Below the pieces are notes generated by a model. It ran no database searches. It saw nothing but the letters and a program-made list of their open reading frames with translations, and had not been told where the DNA came from. Made by a program: the position numbers and the translations under genes. From positions 1-58,663 of the forward strand of contig WGLY01000007.1 in NCBI GenBank assembly GCA_016125335.1: a stretch of DNA of 58,663 nt, read 5' to 3'. This document shows positions 49,506-58,455 of this stretch, in pieces (the first letter of the stretch is position 1; each line of letters begins with the position of its first letter). Origin of the DNA: Frankiales bacterium (GTDB lineage Bacteria > Actinomycetota > Actinomycetes > S36-B12 > CAIYMF01).

Positions 49506-50863
49506 TGCTGGTTGAGGATCGGGGTGATCTTGGCGTCGTACTCGGCGGCGAGGGCCGCGAGGTCGGACGCGTCACGGATCTTGCCGAAGAACTCCTCCAT
49601 CAGCTGCGAGGACTCGACGGCGGCCCAGCCGGGCGCCGCCGGGGTCAGCTTGCTGTTGAGCGCCGAGTCCATGAGCGCCTTGGCGAACTGGTCGTTCCCC
49701 AGCGAGCTCACGTAATCGCTGTTGGCCGGGCCGAGGCCCGCCTTGCCCAGCATCTGCTGGTACTCCGGCGAGAAGATGATGCGCAGCAGCTCGCGGGCGA
49801 GGTCCTGGTTCTTGCTCGCGGCGGAGATGCCGATGTTCGAGCCACCGGCGAAGACCGGCGCGGGCTTGCCGTCGTTGCCCGGCAGCACCATGACCTCGAA
49901 CTTCTTGTCGTTCCAGGTGCGGGTGTCCTTGCCGTCGACCTTGGTCAGGTCGCCGATGGACCAGTGCGCCCAGCCCGGCGCCATGATCGTCGCGGCCGAC
50001 AGCGAGGTCTTGCCGGTCACCGCACCGGTGTCGTCGGTGATCTTGTCGCTGTCGTTGATGTAGAGCCAGGGCGACTGGTCCTTGGCGTCGGCCGGGGCCT
50101 TCGAGGCGCTGCGGTAGATCTGCTGCAGCTGCTGGAGACCCTTGAGGCTGTTCGGGTCGGACAGCGTGGACACCCACTGGCCGTCGACCTTCTTCGCGAG
50201 GTCGCCGCCGTTGGCGAAGATCCACGAGATGCCGTTGCGCCAGTCCTGGCCGCCGAGGAAGAAGCCCGAGAAGTTCTTGATGCCGCGCGGGTTCTTCTGC
50301 GCCAGGGTCGCGACGTCGGAGTTGAACTGGTCGAGCGTCGTCGGCGTCGAGAGCCCGGCCTGCTGCCAGATGTCCTTGCGCATGAACATGTAGCGCGAGC
50401 CGAAGTAGTAGGGCAGCGCGTACTTCTTGCCGTCGACGCTGCCGGCCTCGACGAACGACGGGAGCAGCTTGTCGCCGCCGAGCTCGTCGTACATGTCGCT
50501 GATGTCGGCGAAGGCGCCCACGTTGGTGAACGTCGGCGCCTGCGTGTTGCCCAGCTCGAAGACGTCGGGGGTGTTCTCGGGGTCCGGCAGCGCCGTGGTG
50601 AGCTTGGTGAGCAGGTCGCCCCACGACTGCTCCTCGATCGTGAGCGTCGCGCCGGTCTTCGCCTTGAAGGTGTCCTTCAGGTAGGTCCGCAGCTCGTCGG
50701 GCGTGTCACCGCCGGCGAGCCACAGGGTGATCGTGCGGGTCGAGTTGTCCGCGGGAGCGGAGGAGGTGGCGGACGGGCTCGTGCTGCCGCTGCCGCTGCT
50801 GCAGGCGGACAACGCGAGCGTCGCGGCGGCTGTCGCCGCGACCAGGCCGATGAGCTTCTTCAT
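49502..50863 (-). CDS. Extracellular sugar-binding lipoprotein of ABC transporter
   Basis: The 453-residue protein begins MKKLIGLVAATAAATLALSAC with a clear lipobox (LSAC, Cys21), then a Ser/Thr linker and a family 1 solute-binding fold. Fold motifs include DELRTYLKDTFKAKTG, TPDVFELGNTQAPTF and GKKYALPYYFGSRYMFMRKDIW. The lipoprotein captures a saccharide on the outer face and delivers it to the two permeases. It is the first gene of the transport part, 72 nt after the repressor gene. Confidence 0.92.
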   Translation of the reverse strand: MKKLIGLVAATAAATLALSACSSGSGSTSPSATSSAPADNSTRTITLWLAGGDTPDELRTYLKDTFKAKTGATLTIEEQSWGDLLTKLTTALPDPENTPDVFELGNTQAPTFTNVGAFADISDMYDELGGDKLLPSFVEAGSVDGKKYALPYYFGSRYMFMRKDIWQQAGLSTPTTLDQFNSDVATLAQKNPRGIKNFSGFFLGGQDWRNGISWIFANGGDLAKKVDGQWVSTLSDPNSLKGLQQLQQIYRSASKAPADAKDQSPWLYINDSDKITDDTGAVTGKTSLSAATIMAPGWAHWSIGDLTKVDGKDTRTWNDKKFEVMVLPGNDGKPAPVFAGGSNIGISAASKNQDLARELLRIIFSPEYQQMLGKAGLGPANSDYVSSLGNDQFAKALMDSALNSKLTPAAPGWAAVESSQLMEEFFGKIRDASDLAALAAEYDAKITPILNQQ

Positions 50864-50935
50864 GCGGAATGATCCGTTCCGTGAGAGGGCCGCCGAAGCG
50901 GCTGTTCCGGTTCGAGTCCTTGCTGCTCGGTGGAT

Positions 50936-52066
50936 TCAGGCCACCCCCCACTGGTCCCAGAGGACCAGCACTGCAGCCCCGCGCAGGACGATGTCGTCGG
51001 GGTCGGCCGCGACGCGCACCTCGAGGGAGGACGCGTTGCGGGCGAGCATCCGCCGGCGCAGGGTTTCGTCCACGGCTCTGAGCAGCGGGCCGTCGACGAG
51101 ATCGAGTGGGCCGGCGAGCACGACCTCGGCGAGGTCGAGCGCGGCCACGACAGGGGCGAGCGCGATGGCGAGCCGCTCGCCCGCGGCGCGCAGGGCGGCG
51201 CCGGAGTCGGTGGAGGTGTCGGCGAGCGCCTTCTGGAGGCGCGGGGCGGACAGCCAGGTCTCGAGGCACCCGACGTTGCCGCAGGTGCAGGTCTCGCCGC
51301 CGTCGGTGCCGACGGTGACGTGGCCGATCTCGCCGGAGGCGAAGTGCGCGCCGCGGATGCGCCGGCCGCCCACGATGAGGCCGCAGCCGACGCCGAGCCC
51401 GATGCGCACCACGGCGATGTCGTCGCCACCGGCGCCGAGGGTGTGCTCCGCGTGCACGGCGGCGTCGGCGTCGTTGCACACGAGCACCGGCAGCCCGGTG
51501 GCCTCGGCGAGGATCGCGCGCAGCGGGACGTCGGCCCAGCCCAGGTTCGGCGCGGTGAGCACGTCGCCGTCGGGGCCCACCACCCCGGGCGTGCCGACGC
51601 CGACACCGAGCAGCGGCGCGGTCGCCGCGCCGACGGCCTCGGTGACCACGGCGAGGACGTCGGCGAGCACGTCGTCGCCGGACGCCGAGCCGCCGAGCGG
51701 GCGCTCGCACAGGTGCAGCACGCCGCCGTCGAGGTCGACGACGGCCGCCCGGAGGACCTCGTGGCCGGTGAGGTCGACGCCCACCACCTGCAGTCCCGCC
51801 CGGTTGACGTCGACGAGGGTGGCGGGCTTGCCCGGGCGCACCCGGTCGGACTGGCCGAGCTCGACCGCCTGCCCCCGCTCGAGCAGCTCGCCCACGAGGT
51901 CCGAGGCGGTCACCTTGGTGAGCTGGAGGCGGCGGGCGAGGTCGGCCCGGCTCATGGGGCCCTCGGTGTAGAGGGCCTGGAGCACGAGCGAGAGGTTCTG
52001 GCGCCGGCCGTCCGCGGGCAGGACCGCGCTGTCGTGCTGCAGGCGGCGGGGGGATCGGCTCGGCAC
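50936..52066 (-). CDS. ROK family transcriptional repressor (NagC/Mlc-like)
   Basis: The 376-residue protein has an N-terminal winged HTH (NLSLVLQALYTEGPMSRADLARRLQLTKVTASDLVGELLERG) followed by a ROK effector domain. LGVGVGTPGVVGPDG, NDADAAVHAEH, GEIGHVTV and the zinc motif CTCGNVGCLE mark this domain. The HTH separates it from ROK kinases. It probably senses an amino sugar or its 6-phosphate and represses the nag operon and itself. The GTG at 52066 lies 4 nt from a perfect palindrome that should be its operator. Confidence 0.93.
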   Translation of the reverse strand: MPSRSPRRLQHDSAVLPADGRRQNLSLVLQALYTEGPMSRADLARRLQLTKVTASDLVGELLERGQAVELGQSDRVRPGKPATLVDVNRAGLQVVGVDLTGHEVLRAAVVDLDGGVLHLCERPLGGSASGDDVLADVLAVVTEAVGAATAPLLGVGVGTPGVVGPDGDVLTAPNLGWADVPLRAILAEATGLPVLVCNDADAAVHAEHTLGAGGDDIAVVRIGLGVGCGLIVGGRRIRGAHFASGEIGHVTVGTDGGETCTCGNVGCLETWLSAPRLQKALADTSTDSGAALRAAGERLAIALAPVVAALDLAEVVLAGPLDLVDGPLLRAVDETLRRRMLARNASSLEVRVAADPDDIVLRGAAVLVLWDQWGVA

Positions 52067-52069
52067 GGA

Positions 52070-52090
52070 GGTTAGTAAAGTTTACTAACC
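52070..52090. promoter_or_regulatory. Palindromic operator for the ROK repressor
   Basis: GGTTAGTAAA (52070-52079) and TTTACTAACC (52081-52090) form a perfect inverted repeat around a single G. It stands out as AT-rich in a GC-rich region and lies just upstream of the repressor's start codon, inside the likely promoter. TTAGTAAA/TTTACTAA half-sites are typical of actinobacterial ROK regulators. Confidence 0.85.
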
Positions 52091-52141
52091 AACCTCGGTC
52101 AAGACTCTCGAGGAGCGGTTACCGAAGCGTGACCCGGGGCC

Positions 52142-53305
52142 TCAGGCCAGCCACGTGCCGGCCCGCAGCACCCGCCGCACGCGCAGCGAGGCCGGGTCGA
52201 GCACGGCGAGGTCGGCCCGCAGGCCGGCCCGCACCTGGCCCAGCTCGTGGTCGAGGCCGAGCACGCGGGCGGGCGAGGCCGACGCCTGTTGCGACGCGCG
52301 CAGCAGGCCCGTGTCGTCAGGGGCCCCGGCGCCGGGGCCGTGCGCCGCGGCGCGGAACCCGACGTCGGCGGTGGCGACGCTGCCGGCGATCGGGCCGCTG
52401 CCGCCGACGCGGGCCACGCCGTCGGCGACCACCACCGTGAGGCCGCCGAGCTCGTAGCGGCCGTCGCCGAGGCCGGCGCCGGCCATCGCGTCGGTGACCG
52501 AGAGCAGCCGCCCCGGCGCCACGCAGCCGTCCAGCCACGCGGTGAGCGCGGGGTCGAGGTGCACGCCGTCGCGGATCAGCTCGAGCGTCACGTCCTCGGC
52601 CGCGAGCAGCGCGACGACCGGCCCGGGGTCGCGGTGCCCCACGGGGCGCATCGCGTTGAACAGGTGCGTGGCGTGCGAGGCGCCGGCCGCCACGGCGGCA
52701 GCCGTCGTGGCGTGGTCGGCGTCGGTGTGCCCCACGGCCGCGACGGCGCCGTGGCCGACGACGCGCCGCACGGCGTCGAGGCCGCCGGGCAGCTCCGGCG
52801 CCAGCGTGACCATCCGGACCGCGTCGCGCCCCACGAGCGCGTCGACGTCGCCGGGGGCGGGGGCGCGCAGCAGGGCGGCGTCGTGCGCGCCGCACCGCGC
52901 CGCGGACAGCCACGGGCCCTCGAGGTGCACGCCCGCGAGCACGCCCTGCTGCACCAGCTCGGCGAGCGCGTCGACCTCCCGCGCCGTCCGGTCGAGCGGC
53001 CCGGTCACCAGGGAGGCGACGAGGGTGGTGGTGCCGTGCGCGAGGTGCGCGGCCGCCGCGGCGGCCGACTCCGACGGATCGGCACCGAACGAGTGCCCGC
53101 CGCCGCCATGGCAGTGGACGTCGACGAAGCCCGCGACGACGACCGCGTCGCCGAGGTCGAGCACCGCGCCGTCCGGGTCGCGCACCGGACCGTGCGGCAG
53201 GCCGTGGCCGACCTCCGCGATGCGCGAGCCGCGCACCCGCACCCAGCCCGGGCGCAGCACGGCGTCGGGCACGACGACGGCCGCGGCGGTGAGCAGGAGG
53301 TCCAT
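52142..53305 (-). CDS. nagA: N-acetylglucosamine-6-phosphate deacetylase NagA
   Basis: The 387-residue amidohydrolase contains GFVDVHCHGGGG (metal site HxH), GVHLEGPWLS, GHTDADHATTAAAVAAGASHATHLFNAM and LSVTDAMAGAGL, all NagA signatures. It removes acetate from GlcNAc-6-phosphate to give GlcN-6-phosphate for NagB. The ATG at 53305 follows a GAGG-poor leader but is the only ATG before the fold. It is transcribed ahead of the repressor on the same strand, 75 nt apart. Confidence 0.93.
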   Translation of the reverse strand: MDLLLTAAAVVVPDAVLRPGWVRVRGSRIAEVGHGLPHGPVRDPDGAVLDLGDAVVVAGFVDVHCHGGGGHSFGADPSESAAAAAAHLAHGTTTLVASLVTGPLDRTAREVDALAELVQQGVLAGVHLEGPWLSAARCGAHDAALLRAPAPGDVDALVGRDAVRMVTLAPELPGGLDAVRRVVGHGAVAAVGHTDADHATTAAAVAAGASHATHLFNAMRPVGHRDPGPVVALLAAEDVTLELIRDGVHLDPALTAWLDGCVAPGRLLSVTDAMAGAGLGDGRYELGGLTVVVADGVARVGGSGPIAGSVATADVGFRAAAHGPGAGAPDDTGLLRASQQASASPARVLGLDHELGQVRAGLRADLAVLDPASLRVRRVLRAGTWLA

Positions 53306-53416
53306 GGCGGCCGACACGCTAGCCCACGGGCGCGCAGCGCCCGGGCGGCCGCGTAGGCGGGAGGCCCGCGGCGGACGCGGGCGTCGACGTGGGACGCGGC
53401 GCCTACCCTGGGCGGC

Positions 53417-53857
53417 GTGCCCAGCCCGCGAGTCCCGGCGACACCGGTGCGCCACCTCGTGCGCGCCCGCGACCTCGCCGACGCGCGCTACGCCGAGCGG
53501 CTCACCGTGGACGACCTCGCGGCCGCCGCGTGCCTGTCCCGCGCGCACTTCAGCCGCGAGTTCCGCCGCGCGTTCGGCGAGTCGCCCTACTCCTACCTGC
53601 TCACGCGGCGGCTCGAGCGCGCGGCGTCGCTGCTGCGCAGCACCGACTGGTCGGTGGCCGACATCTGCATGCGCGTGGGGCTGACGAGCGTCGGCTCGTT
53701 CACGACCAGCTTCCGCCGCGCCTACGGCCGGACGCCGACGCAGTACCGGGCCTCGTTCCCGCCCGCGGCCGCGCTGGCGATGATCCCCGGCTGCGTGCTG
53801 CGCGCCTACGGCCGCCCGGTGCGCAACAGCACGATCGGAGAAGACCGGGCCTCGTGA
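53417..53857 (+). CDS. AraC family HTH protein
   Basis: The 146-residue protein is essentially the AraC DNA-binding domain. The first HTH is LTVDDLAAAACLSRAHFSREFRRAFGESPYSYLLTRRLERA, and the second is WSVADICMRVGLTSVGSFTTSFRRAYGRTPTQYR. No sensor domain is present, so control would be by level or by a partner. It lies 44 nt upstream of the VOC gene and is co-oriented with it, so may regulate or be co-transcribed with it. GTG at 53417 is the start. Confidence 0.9.
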   Translation: MPSPRVPATPVRHLVRARDLADARYAERLTVDDLAAAACLSRAHFSREFRRAFGESPYSYLLTRRLERAASLLRSTDWSVADICMRVGLTSVGSFTTSFRRAYGRTPTQYRASFPPAAALAMIPGCVLRAYGRPVRNSTIGEDRAS

Positions 53858-53900
53858 GGCCGCCTACGGTCGGGGTCACGCCACCACCGAGGAGGACCGC

Positions 53901-54323
53901 ATGCTGGCACTGTCGACCACCCAGGTCTGGGTGCACGACCAGGACGAGGCGCTCTCGTTCTGGACCGAGAAGGTCGGGTTCGAGGTCAAGGAGGACGTCA
54001 CGGTCGCCGAGCTCGGCAACTTCCGCTGGCTCACCGTGGGCCCGCCCGGCGAGAGCGGGACCGCGATCGTGCTCATGGCGATCCCCGGCCCGCCCGTGAT
54101 GGACGACGCCACCAAGGCGCAGGTGCAGGACATCGTGGCCAAGGGGTTCGCGACCGGCCTGTTCTTCACGACCGACGACGCGATGGCCGCCTACGAGCGC
54201 CTCGCGGCCCAGGGCGTCGACGTCGGCGACGCGCCCGTCCAGCAGCCCTACGGGATCGACTTCGGCTTCCGCGACCCGTCCGGCAACAACTACCGGGTCG
54301 CGCAGCGGATGCCGATGCGCTGA
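53901..54323 (+). CDS. VOC (glyoxalase/dioxygenase fold) protein
   Basis: The 140-residue protein has the VOC beta-alpha pattern: TTQVWVHDQDEALSFWTEKVGFEV at the N-terminus and GLFFTTDDAMAAYERLAAQGV...YGIDFGFRDPSGNNYRVAQR at the C-terminus. Potential metal ligands (His12, Asp/Glu) lie at family positions. Members include glyoxalases and resistance proteins that bind electrophiles or antibiotics; the ligand is unknown. ATG at 53901 has GAGGAGG upstream. The AraC gene upstream is the likely partner. Confidence 0.88.
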   Translation: MLALSTTQVWVHDQDEALSFWTEKVGFEVKEDVTVAELGNFRWLTVGPPGESGTAIVLMAIPGPPVMDDATKAQVQDIVAKGFATGLFFTTDDAMAAYERLAAQGVDVGDAPVQQPYGIDFGFRDPSGNNYRVAQRMPMR

Positions 54324-54346
54324 GCGGTCACCGGCCGGGTGGCCGG

Positions 54347-54376
54347 CGTGGGCCCGCCCTCAGCGGCGGGCCCACG
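54347..54376. terminator. Bidirectional terminator between VOC and nudC genes
   Basis: CGTGGGCCCGCC (54347-54358) pairs perfectly with GGCGGGCCCACG (54365-54376), a 12-bp stem with a 6-nt loop. It lies between two convergent genes and overlaps the nudC stop, so may serve both. Confidence 0.7.
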
Positions 54377-55343
54377 ACCCGGGCAGCGGGCCGCCGTACC
54401 AGTGCTCCACGAGGCGCCGGGCGATGGAGATCGCGGGCGGGATCCGCACCGTGCCGTCCTCGCAGCCGGCGAGCATCTCCTCGCGCGTGAACCAGCGGAC
54501 CTCGGTGATCTCCGTGCCGTCCGGGCGCGGCTCGGGCGACCCGGGCGCGAGCCTCGCGTGGTACCCGAGCATGAGGCTCGAGGGGAACGGCCACGGCTGC
54601 GATCCCAGGTAGTCGAGGCGGTCGACGAGGACGCCGGCCTCCTCCTGCATCTCGCGCACCACGGTGAGCTCGGCGGACTCCCCCGCCTCCACGAACCCGG
54701 CGAGCGTGGAGAAGAACCCGTCCGGCCACTCGGCGCGGCGGCCGAGCAGGGCGCGGTCGTCGTCGTCGCGGACGAGCACGATGACGGCGGGGTCGGACCG
54801 CGGGAAGTGCTGGCTGCCGTCGTCCGGGCAGCGCCGCGACCAGCCCGCCTGCGCGGGCTCGGTCGCCGCGCCGCAGCGGGGGCAGCGGGGGTGCGCGTCG
54901 TGCCAGTGCGCGAGCGCCACCGCCGCCACGAGCAGGCCCGCGTCGAGGTCGCCGAGCGCCGCGCCCACCTCGCGCAGGCCCTCCCAGCGCACGTCCCCGT
55001 CGGCCCCGGCCGGCGCCTCGGGCGGCTCGGCGTCGGGCCGCAGCAGCAGGGCGACGTGCGCGACGTCGTCGTGCACGGCGAGCAGCACGCGCACGCCGTC
55101 GTCCCCCGCCTCGTGCGGGCCCACCAGCACCAGCCCGGCGCTGCCGCGCGCCGGCTCCGGGGCGCCGTCGGCAGGAGGGACCTCGGTGCGGACCCGGGCC
55201 TTGCCCCGGTGCAGCACCAGCACCCGGGTGGCCGGGTCGCGCCAGGCCTGCTCGAACCAGGCGTCGTCCTCGCGCCGCTCGGCCGCGCGGTCGATCCCGC
55301 CGCGCGCGAGGGTCAGCGACGCGAGCAGTCCGGAGTCGGGCAC
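54360..55343 (-). CDS. nudC: NAD+ diphosphatase NudC
   Basis: The 327-residue protein has the NudC layout. An N-terminal domain is followed by a zinc ribbon with two CxxC-type pairs (HPRCPRCGAATEPAQAGWSRRCPDD) and a Nudix box (GFVEAGESAELTVVREMQEEAGV). SQPWPFPSSLMLGY is the SQPWPFPxS motif that selects NAD(H). It cleaves NADH or NAD-capped RNA to NMN and AMP. It is Rv3199c-like and would normally follow mycoredoxin. GTG start at 55343, one nt after the dipeptidase stop. Confidence 0.93.
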   Translation of the reverse strand: MPDSGLLASLTLARGGIDRAAERREDDAWFEQAWRDPATRVLVLHRGKARVRTEVPPADGAPEPARGSAGLVLVGPHEAGDDGVRVLLAVHDDVAHVALLLRPDAEPPEAPAGADGDVRWEGLREVGAALGDLDAGLLVAAVALAHWHDAHPRCPRCGAATEPAQAGWSRRCPDDGSQHFPRSDPAVIVLVRDDDDRALLGRRAEWPDGFFSTLAGFVEAGESAELTVVREMQEEAGVLVDRLDYLGSQPWPFPSSLMLGYHARLAPGSPEPRPDGTEITEVRWFTREEMLAGCEDGTVRIPPAISIARRLVEHWYGGPLPGSWARR

Positions 55344-55344
55344 G

Positions 55345-56796
55345 TCAGCGGCTCCACGTGGCCGGCAGGTCCGACCACAGGTAGGCGGTGGCCTCGGCGC
55401 CCTTGAGCAGGAACTCGAGGTCGCCCTTCTCGTTGGGCGCGTGGATGCGGTCGTCGGGCAGGCCGACGCCGAGGAACACGACGGGCACCTCGAGGATCGA
55501 CGCCAGCGCGGCCTGCGGGCCGCTGCCGCCCTCGCGCGTGTAGAGCACCTCCTGGTCGAACGCCCGCTGCATCGAGCGGGTGACGCTCTGGAGGGCGGGG
55601 TGGTCCAGCGGGGTGAGGAACGGGCCGACGCCGGCGCGCTCGTAGCGCGGGGTCACCTCGATGCCCTCGGGGATCGTGCCCTCCTCGCGCAGCAGGGCCA
55701 GCCAGGCGTCGAACGCGGGGCGCACGTCGGCCGGGTCCTGCGCGGCGACGAGGCGGAACGACAGCTTCGCGTGCGCCTCGGCCGGGATGATCGTCTTGCC
55801 GCCAGGCCCGGTGTAGCCGCCCCACAGGCCGTTCACCTCGGCGGTCGGCCGCGCCCACACCCGCTCGAGCGTGGTGAAGCCGGCCTCGCCGTGGGTGGCC
55901 GTGGACTGCGCGTCGACGAGCCAGGTGGCCTCGTCGAAGGGCAGCCGGGCCAGCAGCTCGCGCTCGCGCTCGGTGAGCGCGACGACCTTGTCGTAGAAGC
56001 CCGGCAGCGTGACGTGCCCGTTCCCGTCGTGCAGCCGCGCGACCATGCGGGCGAGCACGGTCACCGGGTTGGGCACCGCTCCCCCGAACGAGCCGGAGTG
56101 CAGGTCGCCGCCCGGGCCCTTCACGTCGACCTCGACCTCGACCATGCCGCGCATGCCGACGCACACGGAGATCGCGTCACGGGAGAACACCCCGGTGTCG
56201 CTCACCACGACCACGTCGCAGCGCAGCCGCTCGCGGTTGTCGCGCAGCAGCGCGGAGAAGTGGATCGAGCCGGACTCCTCCTCGCCCTCCACGAGCAGCT
56301 TGAGGTTGACCGCGGGCGAGGTGCGGCCGGTCGTGGCCAGGTGCGCGGCGAGCCCGAGGACGTGGAAGTAGACCTGACCCTTGTCGTCGATCGCCCCGCG
56401 GCCCACCAGCTCCTCGCCGTACGGCGTCGAGCGCACGAGCGGCTCGAACGGCGTCGTCTCCCACAGCTCGACCGGGTCGGCGGGCTGCACGTCGTGGTGG
56501 CCGTAGACCAGCACGGTCGGCGCGTCGGGGTCCTCGCTGGGCCACTCGGCGTAGACCGCGGGCAGCCCCGGCGTCGGCCACACCTCGACGGTGGGGAACC
56601 CGGCGCGCACCAGGCGCTGGGCCAGCCAGTCGGCGCTGCGGGCGACCTCGCCGGCGTGCGCCGGGTCGGCGCTGATGCTGGGGATGCGCAGCCAGTCGGA
56701 GAGCTCCTCGACCAGCTGCGCGCGGTGCTCGGCCACGTACGCGCGGACGGCGGGGTCGGGGGCGGTGGACGGGGAGGCAGCGGCGTCGGTGCTCAC
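55345..56796 (-). CDS. M20 family dipeptidase
   Basis: The 483-residue protein has VLVYGHHDVQPADP (zinc His and general Asp), GRGAIDDKGQVYFH (second zinc Asp), LLVEGEEESGS (catalytic and zinc Glu) and IHAPNEKGDLEFLLKGAEA (final His). These are M20 dipeptidase signatures. It is cytosolic and cleaves dipeptides. The GTG at 56796 is the last good start; a longer frame continues as a shadow of the acyltransferase gene. It sits beside nudC in the same orientation. Confidence 0.93.
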   Translation of the reverse strand: MSTDAAASPSTAPDPAVRAYVAEHRAQLVEELSDWLRIPSISADPAHAGEVARSADWLAQRLVRAGFPTVEVWPTPGLPAVYAEWPSEDPDAPTVLVYGHHDVQPADPVELWETTPFEPLVRSTPYGEELVGRGAIDDKGQVYFHVLGLAAHLATTGRTSPAVNLKLLVEGEEESGSIHFSALLRDNRERLRCDVVVVSDTGVFSRDAISVCVGMRGMVEVEVDVKGPGGDLHSGSFGGAVPNPVTVLARMVARLHDGNGHVTLPGFYDKVVALTERERELLARLPFDEATWLVDAQSTATHGEAGFTTLERVWARPTAEVNGLWGGYTGPGGKTIIPAEAHAKLSFRLVAAQDPADVRPAFDAWLALLREEGTIPEGIEVTPRYERAGVGPFLTPLDHPALQSVTRSMQRAFDQEVLYTREGGSGPQAALASILEVPVVFLGVGLPDDRIHAPNEKGDLEFLLKGAEATAYLWSDLPATWSR

Positions 56797-56934
56797 AGCC
56801 GCGACCCTACGACGCCCCCGGTCACCGCGCTGCGGACGCCCGTGTCCGGAGCACGGCGCGGGAGCGAGGAGCACCTCCGGACGCGTGCGAGGATTCCCCG
56901 GGAGTCCAGGGACGAGCGGCAGGACGGCGTACAG

Positions 56935-58173
56935 GTGGCGGACGGCACGGGTCGGCAGCGGTTCATCGGTCAGCTGACCGGCGTGCGGTTCGTGGCCGCG
57001 GCGTGGGTGATGCTCTACCACTTCCAGGGGGCCATCGCGACGGCCGGCCTGATGGTGCCGGTGCTGCACGAGGTGCTGCGGGTGGGCCGGCTCGGCGTCG
57101 ACCTGTTCTTCGCGCTCTCCGGCTTCATCCTCACCCACACCTACCTCACCCGGATGGGCCCGCGCGCCACGTGGCCGGCGTCGCGGCACTTCCTGTGGCT
57201 GCGCCTGGCCCGCATCTACCCCGTGCACTTCGTGATGCTCAACGTCGCCGGCATCGCCGTCATCGCGCAGCAGAAGCTGGGGCAGTCCACCAGCGGCAGC
57301 AAGGACTGGCTGACGCCGGTCGACTACCTCAAGCAGGTGCTGCTGGTGCACGAGTGGGGGCCCAACCCGCAGCGCGGCTGGAACTACCCGGCCTGGTCGC
57401 TGTCGATGGAGTGGCTCGCCTACCTGCTCTTCCCCCTGCTGGTGCTGGCGCTCTTCCGCTTCCACGAGCGGCTCAGCAACCGCGTGATCGCGCTGCTGTG
57501 GTGCGCCGTGCTCGTGCCGCTGCTGTGGTACGGCATCGCCTACTACGGCGACCCCTACTACATCTCGGACTGGGGCTCGACCATCCGTGTGCTCACGGAG
57601 TTCACCGCAGGCGGCCTGACGTACGTCTTCGTCCTGCGGCAGTGGGGCGCCACGGACGCGGGGCCCCGGCCGCGCGTCGAGCGGTTGGCCACCACGCTGT
57701 CGATCGCGATCCCGCTGCTCGTCGTGGGCGGCGCCGTCGTGCTCGGCCACGTCGGCGCGCTGCAGTGGTCGGTGAGCGACCTGCCCGACACCCCCAACGC
57801 CGCCGACCTCCCGCCCAAGTACCACCTGGTGTTCGTGCCCCTGCTGGTGCTGTGGATCGGCGCGCTGGCACTGAGCTCGCGCGGTCCGTCGCGGTTCCTC
57901 TCGCGCGACCGCCTGGTGCTCGGCGGCTTCGTCTCGTTCTCGCTCTACATGACGCACACGGTCTGGTACGGCCTGTGGCGTGCGGGGCTCAAGGTCGTCG
58001 GCATCACCGGCGGCCCGCTCTACGTCGTCGCCCTGATCGGCCTCATCGTCGGCGCGCTGCTCATCGCCTGGCTCATGTGGCGGTTCGTCGAGGAGCCGGC
58101 CCGCGAGTGGATGCGCCGGCGCAGCGGCGAGCGGCCCAAGCCGGTGGAGGAAGCCGCCCTCGAGGCCGGCTGA
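56935..58173 (+). CDS. OafA/YrhL-type membrane acyltransferase
   Basis: The 412-residue protein is an acyltransferase 3 family member. It starts with FIGQLTGVRFVAAAWVMLYHFQG (catalytic His in helix 1) and GRLGVDLFFALSGFILTHTYL, followed by RHFLWLRLARIYPVHFVML. Ten or more membrane helices follow and a C-terminal RFVEEPAREWMRRR. Such enzymes O-acylate cell-surface sugars, peptidoglycan or antibiotics; the substrate is unknown. GTG at 56935 has only a weak ribosome site (GCAGGA). Longer frames are shadows of the divergent dipeptidase. Confidence 0.88.
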   Translation: MADGTGRQRFIGQLTGVRFVAAAWVMLYHFQGAIATAGLMVPVLHEVLRVGRLGVDLFFALSGFILTHTYLTRMGPRATWPASRHFLWLRLARIYPVHFVMLNVAGIAVIAQQKLGQSTSGSKDWLTPVDYLKQVLLVHEWGPNPQRGWNYPAWSLSMEWLAYLLFPLLVLALFRFHERLSNRVIALLWCAVLVPLLWYGIAYYGDPYYISDWGSTIRVLTEFTAGGLTYVFVLRQWGATDAGPRPRVERLATTLSIAIPLLVVGGAVVLGHVGALQWSVSDLPDTPNAADLPPKYHLVFVPLLVLWIGALALSSRGPSRFLSRDRLVLGGFVSFSLYMTHTVWYGLWRAGLKVVGITGGPLYVVALIGLIVGALLIAWLMWRFVEEPAREWMRRRSGERPKPVEEAALEAG

Positions 58174-58455
58174 CCGCTCACGCGGGCCCGACGATCCACG
58201 AGGGTTCCCAACGGCCGGGAGCCTGTCGGCCGGGGACGCCCCCGGCTCACGCCGCGACGTCTCCCGGCACCTGCCCTGTCGGCAGCGAGGACGCTGTCGC
58301 CCTCGACGGTGAGCAGCGCACTGTCCCCACCCTGTGGACAGACTGCACGGCCAAAACCCTTGGGATTGCTGGGGATTGGGAGTTGTGCCTGTCAGTGGTC
58401 TCGGGTAGCATTCCTACATCCATCCGAAACCAGTCGAGCCCGTGGGAGGTGCCCG
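58174..58455. promoter_or_regulatory. Intergenic leader of the truncated gene
   Basis: This 282-bp stretch has no supportable gene. It contains CTGTCC...GGACAG (58321-58341) as an inverted repeat. A locally AT-richer patch (AAAACCCTTGGGATTGCTGGGGATTGGGAGTTGTGC) lies about 40-105 nt upstream of the ATG, probably with the promoter. GGGAGG precedes the ATG at 58456. Confidence 0.4.

Noticed and set aside
54664-58173. A much longer N-terminus for the membrane acyltransferase
   Set aside because: The first 750 codons are antisense to nudC and the dipeptidase; the family N-terminus starts just after the GTG at 56935.
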